Assembly: GCA_006503535.1 (NCBI GenBank)
Contig: QYRS01000004.1
Location: forward strand, 558,001-622,000
From: Arthrinium phaeospermum
Lineage: Eukaryota > Ascomycota > Sordariomycetes > Amphisphaeriales > Apiosporaceae
Direction: 5' to 3'
Length of the DNA: 64,000 nt
The translations under genes were made by a program, and so were the position numbers. Shown one piece after another: positions 44,944-58,998 of this stretch (positions within the stretch are counted from its first letter, which is position 1; each line of letters begins with the position of its first letter). The notes beneath the pieces were generated by a model. The model saw only the letters and a list, made by a program, of their open reading frames with translations, was not told where the DNA came from and made no database searches.

Positions 44944-46860
44944 TTAATTCCTACCCTCGTTCGCAACGTAGACCAAACTTGTTTCCTTCGACATCTTCTC
45001 CATCTGCTTCACACTCCTCAGGTCGGTGAAAAGCACGCCGCCCGACCCGGTCCCCGACGCGACTTTGTGGTACAAGGCCGCCACCACCGACGACTTCCAC
45101 AGCGTGGCCCGACAGCCCCACGAGTCCCAGATGGTGATGCCCAGGAACAGCGTCGACAAGGCCAGCACGCCAATCGGCAGGCTGAGCCAGACCCAGTACA
45201 CGCGCACCACCGTCACCGGCACCAGCGTCTGCCCCTTGACGGCCTGAACTCCGCCGTAGCCGGACCGCAGGTGGTCGGTCATGCTCTGCGTCATGTTGGC
45301 GAACACGGCCGGGATGTTCCCGTTCATGAAGGCGATGCCGAGTCCCTCGGACGGCAGCGCCGACTCGCCGTCGTAGATGCTGCCGCTGAACCGCGTCGAC
45401 GTGAAGAACTCGCTCAGCGCGCCCATGTCGGGCGTTGCGATGCGGAACTGGGCCGTCGGCGTCTCCCACGGGTCGGTCCGGTTCGCCGGCATGTCGTCGG
45501 TCTGGTTGAAGTAGGCGTACCACGTCCGCCGCTCGTGGTCCTCGTCGTAGCGGTACCCCCGGCCGAGGGGCACCTCTTTGGTTTCGCGCACCGCCAGCTC
45601 GCTGCCGGCCGTGCGCATGTCCGAGTACTCGAACGTCGTGAACTTGACGGTGCACTCGACCACCTCGCTGACGTTGGCGCCGATGTACCAGTAGTACTCC
45701 TCCGTCTCGTTGCGGAGCTCCCGCATGCGCAGGACCCCGATGCGGGCGAACTCGGGCGCGTAGGCCTCGCCTGTCTTCTGGTTGTAGCCCTTGGTGGTTA
45801 TGTCGGCCGCGGACACGACGGCGACCGGGTGGAAGGATGTGCGCCCGTTGATGTACGTCAGGTTGATGTTGCCGGGCGTGGTGACCGTCTGAAACAGGGT
45901 TCCGTTGGGGAAATGGGTCTGGTTCAAGGTGGCCATGGCTTGGGTCGTGACGTCCTCGCAGTGGCTGGTGAACCCTAGCGACCGGGCGGTGAGGTTCCAC
46001 TGACACTGGGATGAGCATTTGAACGGCGGCGATGATGCCGTGTTGTACAGGCCCCGGTATATGGCGCCTTGCATTGCCGTGTCAACGGTGGAGGCTAGGT
46101 TGTCACGACAGTTAGTTCACACCATCCCAGCTGATTTGGTTCCGGAACACTAACCTGTAGGCGCCGTGGGGACCATGCCCCCCTTGCCCGCCCTGGCGCC
46201 ACCGTAGTAGCTGTCGCTCACCATGAAAGACGCCGTGCCGTTGTTGTCGACAGGATCAGCCCGCGACTCGAACCGGATCAGCTGCTGGGCGAACGTGTCG
46301 ACGCCCATCACGACGACCGTCACGAACGCCCCGATGAGCGCGAAGTCGAGCCGGCGCCGCAGCGCCCAGAAGAGCCGGAGCGCGCCGAGGGGCCCGCGGC
46401 TGGCGTCGTCGAAGATGTCGAGCTGCCGCAGCGACGCCCGCTGCTTCTGGAAGAACATCCACTTGCCCTGCGAGAGGCAGGACGCGACGGCCAGCATGGC
46501 CCACGACTTGAGCGCCGTGATGAGGACGGCGATGGTCGAGTTGAGGTTGAGGATGATGGTCCAGTTCGACAGGGGCTGGTCCTTCATCCGGGATAGGATC
46601 ACGACGACGCCGATCATGCACGCGATGCTGCCCAGGATCGACCAGATTTCCAGGTGCCATGCCGTCCAGGAAGGCGGTCTGTCGTCGCGTGCGCCGTTCG
46701 CGCCGGCGCCCGAGACGCCGTCGTGCGATTTCGAGAGGAGTTCGTACTGGCCTGGACCGGGGGAGAACTGTCTAGCCGTATCGTCTTGGCTTTGCAGATG
46801 ACTGAGGTATTCCACGGGCTCGGCCCGTATCGACATGTGGGGCTTGGACCGGTCAGCCAT
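44944..46860 (-). CDS. DUF3176 integral membrane protein, 618 aa
   Basis: Two exons (46155-46860 and 44944-46094) join in phase 1. The N-terminal ~65 residues are cytosolic and Ser/Gln-rich. The family block then begins with WTAWHLEIWSILGSIACMIG, followed by QPLSNWTIILNLNSTIAVLITALKSWAM, SQGKWMFF and GPLGALRLFWALRRR, which is highly characteristic of DUF3176. Three N-terminal membrane segments precede a large extracytoplasmic region (~residues 210-540) with many N-glycosylation sequons and cysteines (CSSQCQWN). A last membrane segment (YWVWLSLPIGVLALSTLFLG) then precedes a short tail. The function is unknown; the topology suggests a plasma-membrane or ER protein. The start at 46860 (MADRSKP) is chosen over the Met nine codons upstream. 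Confidence 0.83.
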
Positions 46861-47839
46861 GATGGACACAATAATGCGCACTGACACAACACGGGAAATC
46901 CAGCTTGTAAGGCTTCATTCGACAACGAGGATGGTTTAAGATTGAAGAAGTCCTAGGCCTCGCGCGCGATCAAACACACGTGGGAGTCCGCATCCTTTAC
47001 AGGATCCGGTCAGGCTCCCGTGAGTTGTCCAACTAGCCCCCAGTTTATGCTCAGCCCCCCAAGAAAAGTACCCGACCCAAGGCGTGCCGCTTATGCCGGG
47101 TCGGGAGGATTTGCCAGCCAATCACCGTCGTTCGTGCGCAGGCTGCGCCGGTAAGCTGCATGCAATTGTTCAAGGCTGAAGACCAAGACTAGAAAAAAGT
47201 AAGCTAATCTTAGGTCCCCTGCCTAAGTGCGTGCTATATTTAGTTTCAGAATGTGGCTAGTCGAAACCCACGATTGCGATTCGCGGAGAGATATCCACTT
47301 TGAAACACTTAATTGAGCGCCTATAATATTGCTAGGAACGCTATCTTATTTGACTAAATCCAGTAGCAAGATTGGAAAATGAGTCGGTGTAGGTATAGTT
47401 CGACGACACTCTCGTTATAACCCACGTAGTCTGAATGTGTTCTGGTAAAGAGGCAGGCAATGCTATCTACGATTATCTTCGCGCACCCATCGTTCTCGTT
47501 TTAATTGGGGTTGTTGTCGGCGTTACTGGAAGCAGCCCGTTCAACAGTTAGCATTGATCAGAAGTTATATTGGAGTATAGGGAACACGGGGAGGTGCATA
47601 TCCTCTAAAACCTCGTTGGAGTTCTAGCCTTCCATTGTCGGTTGCATGATATTCTCTTCTCTATGCCAGACACTATCTCGAACCTCACACATTTCCGAGC
47701 GTGTCCTGGTCGTCCAGCTGAGCGGCAAAGGCGTATAAACTTCTCCGCCGGCCGTCACCGCAACTGATCTTTCATTCTGCCATTGAACTAGATACCCATA
47801 TAGTTTCAACAACTTCTAGACGGTACATATAACAGGATC
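46861..47839. other. Intergenic, no gene supported
   Basis: Promoter of the DUF3176 gene and 3' flank of the cupin-like gene. The 47.2-47.6 kb part is AT-rich. Nothing else is visible. Confidence 0.5.
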
Positions 47840-48859
47840 TCAAATGTCCTCCATCTCAGACACATCGTCCTCCTCCATACCAGTCGTCTTCAGATCTTCA
47901 CAGTCTCCCTGCCTAGCCTTTTCCTCGTGCTCCTTAGTGTCGTCGTCCATGTCATCAGGTGTCGTCATATCGTCATCCGGCTCCTCGTGGGCATCGTAAT
48001 AATACAAATCGTCATAGTGAACAGAATGGGGCTCGCAATGGCTGGTTCGTCTGTGGTCATCCCATTCCTTCTTGAACCAGTCGGCCAACATCCTCTTGGC
48101 ACCGGCGAAAGCACGTGTGTTTTCGGAGTCCCGCTTCTCATCTTTTTCTCTGTTCGCAGCTTTCTCCCCCTTAGGTCCGGTCTTGTCTTCCTTGGAATCC
48201 ATCTCCGGTCTGACCTTGCCGTTCCGGAGCGTCCGCGGCTTGTCCGCTACGGCATCCTCTTCCCAGATCATCTCCGGCTTCCCGTAGTTGTCCAAGCTGG
48301 GTACTCCACGAGGGTACCATTTAGCCCGGCGGAGCAGGCCTCGGATCTCATCCTGGCTCGGCCAGGGTGTATCGTTATCCCCATCGTCCTCGCCCTCGCT
48401 GTCGTGCAGGGGGACGGCGCGGAGCGTCTCGCGCGCCATGAACCGCTCCGCCGTCGTGGGGCTCAAGCACCGATGCCCCTCGACGAAACTGCAGCCGGAC
48501 TTGGAAGTGGCCTTGTAGCGATGCTCGCGGGCGGCGTAGAACTCCTTGCGCGCGTCCGGGTCCGCGGCGTCGAGCTCGGCCGTTTTTACACGCGGCGGCG
48601 CCCTTTTGCGCTTGAAGGCGGCTTCGTTATAATAATCTTTCTCGATGTCGAAGCGGAGGTCGCCCGCGACGATCAGGTGGGTGTTGTGGCCCGAGTGCCG
48701 GTGCGGGTTGAGGCGGTCGACGGGGAGGTCCGGCTTGAACGCGCCCGGGCGGGTGGCGACGATGGTGTTGGTGCGGACCCATTTGTAGCCGGCTTCGAGG
48801 ACGGCGACTTCGAAGGGGTCGGTGGGGCGGCCTTCGGGGTGGGTGTACTCGAAGTTCAT
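47840..48859 (-). CDS. Cupin-like protein with acidic C-terminal tail, 339 aa
   Basis: This is a single-exon gene. Residues ~25-150 look like a cupin/RmlC-type beta barrel: TRPGAFKPDLPVDRL, then NPHRHSGHNTHLIVAGDLRF (H-x-H plus G-D-L, as in the first cupin motif), then CSFVEGHRCLSPTTAERFM. Related fungal hypothetical proteins carry the same FVEGHRCLSP segment. The metal ligands are not certain, because the usual second His/Glu pattern is incomplete. The C-terminal ~190 residues are highly charged (Asp/Glu/Lys/Arg), with a Tyr/Asp patch (YDDLYYYDAHEEPDDD) and an acidic end. They probably form a disordered extension. No signal peptide is visible. The function is unknown. Confidence 0.72.
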   Translation of the reverse strand: MNFEYTHPEGRPTDPFEVAVLEAGYKWVRTNTIVATRPGAFKPDLPVDRLNPHRHSGHNTHLIVAGDLRFDIEKDYYNEAAFKRKRAPPRVKTAELDAADPDARKEFYAAREHRYKATSKSGCSFVEGHRCLSPTTAERFMARETLRAVPLHDSEGEDDGDNDTPWPSQDEIRGLLRRAKWYPRGVPSLDNYGKPEMIWEEDAVADKPRTLRNGKVRPEMDSKEDKTGPKGEKAANREKDEKRDSENTRAFAGAKRMLADWFKKEWDDHRRTSHCEPHSVHYDDLYYYDAHEEPDDDMTTPDDMDDDTKEHEEKARQGDCEDLKTTGMEEDDVSEMEDI

Positions 48860-50259
48860 GGCGAGGGTGTTAGTCAGGGAGTGTTTGATAAGGGTTGGGG
48901 ATGTCAGTCGAAACTTTGGTTGTTATACGCAGTTGCCATACTGATTTGCCCCCCTGTATCGGGTTCCATGGGTTATGTATGCTCTTTATACTATGTAGAA
49001 GGCTCTAGCTGTCTATAGGTAGATTTCTACTGTAGTCTGATATTATTTGTTGACTCGATGGAGGCATGCCCAAAGGATGTATAGCTAGATCGAGAACGTG
49101 CTTGGGTACTCAAGATACAGATGCGTTGTCTTTTTTGGTTCGGGATCACCTTTAGGGCTATCGACCTGGCAAGAATGAGAAACATATAAAGCTATATTGC
49201 CAGTCCGACATGATACGTCTAATGCAATAGAAGTTATGGGTTGGGTCAATCGTAGGCGCCATTCTTCTAGCCGTTTCTAGACGACTTCCTTTTCACCGGG
49301 ACAATGTTTAAAGTTACAGCGCCTAAGTCGATTATGAATTTGAAACAATTACTTTGTAGTAATCAAATTGCAAACACGATCTCAAAGGCCCACCTCGAAA
49401 GAGCAACACTCACCTCTGGCATCCCATGTTGAGTAACCAAATTCCAGCTTTGTTTGCTCTAATACTCTTCTTTCTTCTCTTTTTTATCGATTCATACCAA
49501 GGCTCCCAGGTAGAATGCAGTGGGGTTTGGTCATGTACGGGACAGGGTGGCTGGGCAGAGATCCGGTATGTTCGGACGCCCAAGACGATCTTGAAACATT
49601 GAAATGCATACGTCAGCAACATGAATACTACCTCGAGGGCACTCAGGCCCATAGACTGTGCCCAAGGGCCAAATGCAAAGCTTATTGAGACCTTTGTAAC
49701 CAAGTGTCATGACCCTCCGGGCTTAGCAATTTGAGTATGAGGCACGCAAATATTCAATCACCTCGATGGCCTAAGGGATTGGGCCAGGCATTGGACATGG
49801 ATATCGAAATACAAGGAAATTTGAGAAAGGCATTGGCCCAAAAGTTTGCGTATGCCTCCATATCAAAGGCCGAGGTCGGTAATGAACATGACAAGGCAAC
49901 TGGTTATCAATGAAGACCTGGCATATTGCAAGACAGCTGATAACATAACAGTGATTGTTTCGCAGCTTCTTGTTTGATGTTGCCTACATATACGCAGCCT
50001 GAGGGTGTGCAGGCGAGGTCCCTGTTAGTATTGCTGTAGGGACTGCAGTTGCCTACCATGAATGTCAATGTGGGAATTCACTCCATGGCAACAATCGGCC
50101 TCAGTCAATTCACTTTCGACATTTATTTAGCGAGGAGCAGACCCGGTGGGTTGCTAAACAATACTTGGTAATATGTCATCAACCAAACTTCAGAAGCCTT
50201 TTGATCAACCCAACTAGACATCTGATCTTTCATCTGTAGCTGGTGCAACCTGTACAGCA
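48860..50259. other. 1.4 kb intergenic between divergent genes
   Basis: Upstream regions of the cupin-like gene (minus) and the SET gene (plus). The small frames seen (for example 49410-49703 minus) lack domains. Confidence 0.45.
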
Positions 50260-51588
50260 ATGGAAGCCACCTCAGAGAAATCAACCATCTCCGCCGCCAT
50301 GAACACATCATCAGTCAACCCTGAATCGCCAGTCGACATGGATTGCCACATTGCCATAGAGAAACTGCACTTGGAAGACCCCGACGGCTCTTTCCCTGTG
50401 GCAGTGACCTCACCAGGCTCAAGCGCCAAGGAAACTGCGACGTCGCAATCCAGCATTACCAGAGCCGAACCGTCCGACACCATGGTGGAAGTCCGCGAGA
50501 CGGACACCATGGGCTGTAGTCTCTTTGCAACCCAGAAAATCCCCCGAGGCACACGCATCATCTCAGAAGAGCCCCTCGCGGAGCTTCCCGACCCCGTGTA
50601 CAGAAGCGAACTCATCGAGCGTTTCTGCGCCATGGCATTGCAGTTGCCCAACGAGAAGATTGTAACCTTCAGTCGTCTTTATTGCAATAAGACAGTGCTT
50701 GAGAAGACCGACAGGGATGTAATCTTAGAGTGGTACAATAAGAACTCGGTCACCGACGCCGACGGCGAGGAGCTCAAGGGCCGGAAGCGACAAGAACACC
50801 GCAAGAAAATGCTGAAGTGGTTTGGCATCTTTCTCACCAACTCTTCGGGACACATTATGAACAATCAAAAGGGCCGCGGTGTATTCACTGTCTTCAGCCG
50901 CATCAATCACTCCTGCGTCCCCAACGCCCGTTACGGTTGGAACGAGACGATCAAGCGCCTTACTGTCCACGTCGGCCGCGATATCGAGAAGGACGAGCAG
51001 ATCTTCGTCTCGTACCTGCCGCTTGCCTACGATCGTCAGGCCAAGCGAGCCAAGGACCTGAAGGAGAATTGGGGCTTCGAGTGCGCCTGCAAGGCCTGCT
51101 GCAATCCGTTGGCCGACGTTGGACGAGTGCAGATGGGCATTCTAAGAGATTTGGTGACAAGCTACGAGAATGGCGACGATCGATTCCCCAGATTGATGAA
51201 TCTGGTGCCGATCCGAACGCGCGAGGAGGCATTGGAAACGACTAGTCAAATGGCTAAGCTGATGGTTTCGGAAGGGCTCGTCACCATGGATCTCGCCACG
51301 CTGTAAGTGATGATTTGAAAGCAACCTCGATTGCAAGGTGCCCTATTGTGATTAATGGCTGTACTAACGCAACTATTTGCCTACAGATATCGATCCTGCT
51401 CGCGATACTGCGCGTGGCTTGGTGACCTAGATGAGGCCATCAAGTATGCTGAAAAGGCCTTGGACATTGAGCGATGCCTGATTGGCCCCGAGACCAAGCA
51501 TCTCATGGAGAACTTGGAAGGATGTCAGTACTGGCTGGCTCATTTGCAGACCCTCAAGGCAACCTGCAATGCTAAAGCAGACGACTAA
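50260..51588 (+). CDS. SET-domain protein (SMYD-like, without MYND finger), 414 aa
   Basis: Two exons (50260-51302 and 51387-51588) join in phase. The first ~75 residues are Ser/Thr/Glu-rich. The SET domain starts at MGCSLFATQKIPRGTRIISEEPL, has an inserted helical segment (residues ~110-190), and shows the catalytic NHS motif at residues 216-218 (FSRINHSCVPNARY). The DEQIFVSYLPL strand and a post-SET Cys cluster follow (FECACKACC, Cys275, 277, 280, 281). The C-terminal part (LGDLDEAIKYAEKALDIE) looks like a TPR helix pair. This fits the fungal SET/TPR class. The expected activity is S-adenosylmethionine-dependent lysine methylation of a histone or non-histone substrate that cannot be named from sequence. 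Confidence 0.87.
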
Positions 51589-52166
51589 AGATGTCTCAAG
51601 TAACATCTTCTCTGAATTAACTAGAAGATACTAGCGACAAGCATGCCTAGGATTGGTTGGGCAATTTGTAGCCATGATGTCAACGAATCTACCAAACAAG
51701 GTGCCAAGATGCACACAGAATACGCACTTAGTCAAGATAGTCTTGACATCTCAGAGCAAAGCATGGCCATGTATTCTAGATAGGACAATCGAAATGATTT
51801 ACACTATTCCTATGTTTCAATTGGCACTCGTCTGCTTAAGTTACAGAACATCTTCAAATTGCTGAAAGGCAGACAAGAACAAAACTCCCGGGACGGAGTG
51901 AAGCTGTAAGTGCAAGTGGGGACAGCCACTGTCGGTCAGGCCCCCCGGGGCAAGCTGAACCACCCCGCCAGGCGTGTGCCCCGCCAACTTTCCCAAACAC
52001 ACCGTTGATCCCCAAAATGTAAACACGCAGCATTGGACTATTCCCACCCAAACCAAAGTGCGCATTTCTCTGACGGCCCACCACCCAGCCCAACCGGTGC
52101 GAGGCAGGTGACATACAACGACGACTGATTGCACGACTGGCCCTTTCTCTCAAAGAGCTTGCGACA
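51589..52166. other. Intergenic, no gene supported
   Basis: 3' flank of the SET gene and promoter of the Spc19 gene. Minus-strand frames of ~100 codons here have no domain. Confidence 0.5.
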
Positions 52167-52851
52167 ATGGCCACCTACGGCGACTGCGTGAGCGCCCTGC
52201 GCGGCTCGCTCTCGCACCTCGAAGGCTCCGTCTCGACCCTGGGCACTGGCGTCGCCGACTTCCCGCGCCTCGTCAACGTCCTCAAGACCGTCCGCGTGAG
52301 TATTCTACCTTCGTATCAACTGCCTTCTTCTCCTGGAATGATTAAAGAAAGACCTGTATTACGAATAAGGCGACAACCATTAATGGCCGACCGCTGCTGA
52401 CGATCCAATGTCCCCAAACATGTAGCACTACGAGCTCATCCCCCAACCCACCCTAGCCGCCGCCGAGGCCTCCCTGCGCGACGAGATCGGCCCCGCCATC
52501 GCCATCCTACTCGACCGCGCCGACTCCCACATCGACCGCGTGGACCGGCGCATCGAGTCCCTCAAGGCGCGCGCGGAGCTGCAGCAGGGCCGGCTGGCGT
52601 CGAGCGGCACGTACGGCTACGACGAGGACGACGAGGACTTTGGCGAGTATGGCGGCGGCCACAACCAGAAAAATAAGAACAAGAAGCGCGGCGCCACCAA
52701 GATCAGCACGACGCAGCTCGGTGAGGAGGCGAGGTTACGGGCGCGCGTCGTAAGGCAGAGGAAGGAGGCGCTCAAGTATAGTGTTGAGCGGCTGGAGCTT
52801 CAGGTGTTGCAGAAGGAGCGGGAGCTGCGGAAGCAGATTGAGCAGTCTTGA
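52167..52851 (+). CDS. SPC19: DASH complex subunit Spc19, 184 aa
   Basis: Two exons (52167-52295 and 52426-52851) join in phase 0. The N-terminal motif ALRGSLSHLEGSVSTLGTGV, the DFPRLVNVLKTVRHYELIP junction, and the C-terminal ALKYSVERLELQVLQKEREL coiled coil match fungal Spc19. The internal region is acidic and Gly/Lys-rich (YDEDDEDFGEYGGG) and poorly conserved. Spc19 is one of ten DASH/Dam1 subunits that form a ring or patch on kinetochore microtubules and couple chromosomes to depolymerising plus ends. The length is normal for filamentous fungi. The intron sits at the codon boundary before HYELIP. Confidence 0.93.
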
Positions 52852-54559
52852 AGAGGAGTTGATTGACGAGAAACGGCGACTCCGACGAGACGAACGAATG
52901 TGTTTACGCGACACCGAGGCATGAAGCCGCGTCGTTTGCGGGATACGACTTGTGCAGGAGAGTGTTACAAACAACTGGAATGCTTTGGGGCTTGGGGCTG
53001 CGAGCTCCTGCTTGTTGGTGGCTTGCCACGCCGCAGAGATGTTCGATGCTGGGATTCTGGTCTTGCTACATGCCTCTCCGCCACCTGACTTGATCATGCT
53101 GGATTGCAGGTAATGGGCGTCTACACGGTTCTACGGCTTTTTGCAACGCTCCATGGGGTTTCTCAGTATCTCCTCGTTCGAGCCAACCACGCCAAGACAA
53201 ATCGGATTACAGGACCAGGGTTAAGGGCGAAGAAAACCTGCCTTGGATCAGCTGTATAAGGAAGGGATACTCGGAGTTCCCTCGACCTTGCCAAACATGT
53301 CGGAACCTCAGGATAACTCCAGCCATCATAGCGAACAACTTGCGGAGGCCTAGAAAGTAACGATATGGAGTGACAGTGCCGCATCATGAGGACAAGAGCT
53401 TGCCTGGATTATGCATGGCAGCTAAAGACATGGGTATTGTTAGCAGGGTAAACCACCAAACTCTACTTAATTGAACGAATGTGTATGATCTCGTACCATG
53501 CACTTTCAAATTAGTAAAGGGCTGCAATATGCCTCACAGTGCCTATTCAATACGAAATGCTACTCACAATTCCATTGTTGGTGGTAGCAAACGTGATTAC
53601 TAACACATGTGTAATGCCTCCGCGGACGGACTCAGATCCCAGATTTTGTTTTGGAGATCGCATCCACCTCGTGTCGTGGTCAGTCTCTGGTCGAGCTGAT
53701 GGAGCAACCACCGCGCCATGGCATTGAAATCTTGCTCCTTCTCTCCTTCCACGCCGTCGAGATTGAAGTAACCCCTGGCCTCGGTTAAGCATCAATCTAA
53801 CCTTAATCAGCAATCCGATCCCCGTGCGTCAGATGTGGCACAGGCAATTGACTGCCCTCGAAACGTCCCAGAGTCGGATCCGGGATGCGCGACCGCAAGC
53901 CATTGGGCTCCAATGCTTGTTTTCTTGCACCGTTGGTGTTAACTGGGGAATATGCCAATTGGGTCGACGATAAACGAGCTAGAGCAATGAAACAGCAGGA
54001 TTGGTGACAGACACAAAAAGTGCCATCCTCAGTAAAGTTGCACCGACTCCTATTGCCAATTTTCGGATGCCGAAGGATCTAAAACAGGAAAACTTCTAGT
54101 CCTTCAACGCCCAGGTGCGCCAAGCCGTTGGCAATGCTTATTTCCTGGGGTTTGGACGCCAGGGGCAGAGATCCGTCACGATGCGCCACCAACGAGAGCC
54201 AACAACTAAACTGGATTCAAGGTGACAAGGGTCTCCTGGCCGGGAATCCCCACCGAAACCATGAACATCTCTCCCTAAAACGCGCGTTGGTTTGCCAGAG
54301 ACTTGCTGCTAGCTCGGCTGGCAGTTGACGTTGGTTCTGTTTCACCCAACTCGCGCTCCCGTCGTGGGGTTTCATGTCGATCGTGGAAGAAAAGAATCTG
54401 GCCCTTTCCCCGTTGTTTTGCCAGCGTCGTCATCGTCGCCCTGGGCAAAACTCTTGTTTGTCCCTTCTTCCATGTAGCTTACCTAACGTACATACAGTTC
54501 ATTCATTCTCTGCTTTGCTCAGTCATTCGTTTTGGTCGGCCCTGTTTTCTAACTAATCA
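52852..54559. other. 1.7 kb intergenic, no gene supported
   Basis: 3' flank of SPC19 and promoter of the GH47 gene on the same strand. Frames in this interval are short and domain-free. Positions 54,350-54,540 are T/C-rich and plausibly part of the GH47 promoter or leader. Confidence 0.45.
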
Positions 54560-56431
<1,872 letters not shown>

Positions 56432-57349
56432 ACTCGGCTCAGGGAGGTTACCGATTTTCAAACCCGATTTCAAGGACTCACGAAGGCTTTGCGGGTTGGA
56501 GAGATGAACCATCGAAGGGATTCACTCGAGTCTAGCTCCCCGAGCCACTTCTAGGCTCAACTCGCCGATGGAGGGCTTCTATGGCGTTTACGCGGGATGC
56601 TGACCTGTATCCTATCCCCAAAGGTCTTCGGGACGCCGGAAAGCGTAGCAAAACGCGATCCTTTCGGGAGCTCTGGCTGCGAAGATAGTGGGAGCCCCTT
56701 GGGGCTAACAGACACGGTCATCGCCAGCGTTTGGATTGCTCATACGCGAGTGCTCGCATTCGATGTAAACCCTAACCGTCAGTCACCAAGGTGCTGGGTG
56801 ACGCTTTGGGGACGTTCCCGACCAGAGGAACCTGGCTGGATGGACCTTTGTTGCATTGCTGCGATAGATACTATCACGGTGAACGTGAACGTTCCGGGGT
56901 ACTGCCTCAGGAAAGGATCAGGAGGCTTCGGCTGGGCAGAGCGCTTGTGGGGTTTGAGGCATCCAGAACGTGTCCTCGAGTGCGAGCTAACATGTACTTG
57001 GGGACATGGGAATATAACTACATCGATCTATATACGAATATATATTGCACAAGGTACAGATTCAAGAGTGCACTCAAATCACATTGGTGGCCGTCGGACC
57101 AGTAGAGATCTACCGGCACTGTAAGTTGATTTGGCCACCCCTGATTGGTTCGGTGGATTCACCGGATGAAGTCCCATTCATCCGTTGGGTGTTGGCTGTG
57201 CCGCAGAAACCAACAAGGATACGTCCCCCACCTCTGCCAAGATCACCTTTAATCTGACTTCCGGCATCTTTGTTTTCCCATCTTGCCCATATCTCTGAAT
57301 CTCGTGCCTCGGGCATCAATAGCAGACAGACACCCACGCTTGCTAAGCC
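56432..57349. other. Intergenic, no gene supported
   Basis: 3' flank of the GH47 gene and promoter of the dehydrogenase gene. The 175-codon frame at 56597-57124 lacks domains and coding bias and is not called. Confidence 0.45.
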
Positions 57350-58559
57350 ATGGCTGCTTCAAAGGGTTCTATCGTCCTCACAGGCGCCAATGGTAGTCTC
57401 GGCCGAGCGATCGTATCGAACATCGTCTCGTCGCCAGAATTCTCTCACTACCATGGCGTTTACGCCGTCCGGAACACCGCCACCGCCACGGAATTGAGAG
57501 ATGTCTTGCAGGCGAAGAATGCACCTCACCCACACAAGCACGACATCATGCCGCTCGATCTTTCGTCTCTGGCGAGCGTGCGAGAGTTTGCAGCCAAACT
57601 CAACGAGGCTGTTGCAGCGGGCCACATTCCCCCGATTCGCGTGCTCATACTCAACGCCGGTTGGCAGGAGTTCAAGACGCAGACCTGGACCGAGGATGGC
57701 TTCGACATGGCTTTCATGACTAATTACTTGGGCCATTGGCTCTTGACCATGATGCTTTTGCAGAGCATGGATCGCGAGTCGGGCAGGATCGTGGTGGTGG
57801 GGAGTTTGGCCCATGAGTAAGCCCGCGTTTTCTGGTTTTAATCTACCTGTTGCCATCATTCAAACCTACGCATGCTAACTCCTGGGTTGCCCCCCAGTCC
57901 TTATGCTAAACAGAACAACTCGGGAGGTCAGTTTACAGACCCGAAGTGGAAGGTCATAATCAAAGATAGCACCGAACCCGTGGCTAAGGGCACGTGGAGC
58001 ACCACCAAGGACGACCCGTCGTGGTGTGCCGGGTTCCGACGGTATGGAGCGGCTAAGCTGTGCGAGCTAATGATGATGTACGCCTTTCAAATGTTGCTCC
58101 CCTCCCATCTTCCATCTCTCCTGAATCTTGGGGGCAACTCGTGTTGACATCGAATCAATCAACAGGACAGAACTGCAACATCGACTTTTTGCCGATCCTG
58201 TCCTGAACAACATATCCGTCTACGGCGTCGACCCGGGTACGATGCCCAGCAACCTGGTTCGGCGGGGCCCTTGGGCCATGCGCGTCCTGCTGTTCCAGAT
58301 CATCATGCCTCTGTTCGCCGGCTTAATGGTGCGTCTCTTCCCCAACGGCCCTCTTCGCACGCCTCAACAATCCGCTCGTGACGTTCTGGCTGCCGCTTTC
58401 AAAACTGGCCCGATTTCAGCGCTGTACTTCGACGGTTCGGCCCCGTCGCAGTTGGGCGCCGAGGCTCGAGACCCTGAGAAACAGAGGTTGCTTTGGAAAG
58501 AGACTCTGGAGTATACGGGACTCAGAGGTGACGAAACGGCTTTGGTAAGGTGGAATTGA
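57350..58559 (+). CDS. Short-chain dehydrogenase/reductase, 346 aa
   Basis: Three exons join in phase: 57350-57816, 57898-58077, 58166-58559. It is a Rossmann-fold NAD(P)-binding protein: TGANGSLG at residues 11-18 (classical SDR glycine motif), LNAG at 101-104, and catalytic Ser152, Tyr205 and Lys209 (YGAAK). The VDPGTMPSNLV segment follows beta-6. A hydrophobic stretch near residue 260 (MRVLLFQIIMPLFAGLMVRLF) could dip into a membrane, as in retinol-dehydrogenase-like SDRs. An insert between Ser152 and Tyr205 (residues 156-203) is longer than in minimal SDRs. The substrate is unknown and no cluster surrounds it. Confidence 0.85.
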
Positions 58560-58998
58560 GAGCAATCAGACAGGTCAGTGAGTTGAAAGGAAATTGGGAG
58601 ATGTTCCTTTCCAAATCTGGGAAGACCTCATCGAGCGGGTTTGATAGACTGCAACCTCTGTACGTACTATTTCTAAACAAGTAGAACCTTTGCTGCTATC
58701 CACTTCGTTATTCGCATGTAAAGAACGGTGGCCTAGCCATACCAATGACCTCACGGGTTTGTGACGATTCTGCCTAGCTCGACTGTAAAAGGGGGCCCCG
58801 AAAGTTTGGTTCTTGATCCTTCTGGATGATACTCATTATGGACCGGGTTACACCTCGTGTGAACTGAGGATACAGGCTTCTATACAGGCAGTCTCGAAGT
58901 TATAATGTTGATACTACACCCAGATTGAATAGCTTCAATAGCCAGAATATACCGTACTTCAACTCCAGTGCTGTCGTGACTTGGGCAGGCCAGTGCCT
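58560..58998. other. Intergenic between convergent genes
   Basis: 3' flanks of the dehydrogenase and of the minus-strand membrane-protein gene. No feature is visible. Confidence 0.5.

Noticed and set aside
44951..46018. 355-codon minus-strand frame and 397-codon plus-strand frame (44785-45978)
   Set aside because: Both overlap the DUF3176 exon in other frames; only the DUF3176 frame carries the family motifs and splices to exon 1.
56597..57124. 175-codon plus-strand frame downstream of the GH47 gene
   Set aside because: No recognisable domain and poor coding bias; probably intergenic.
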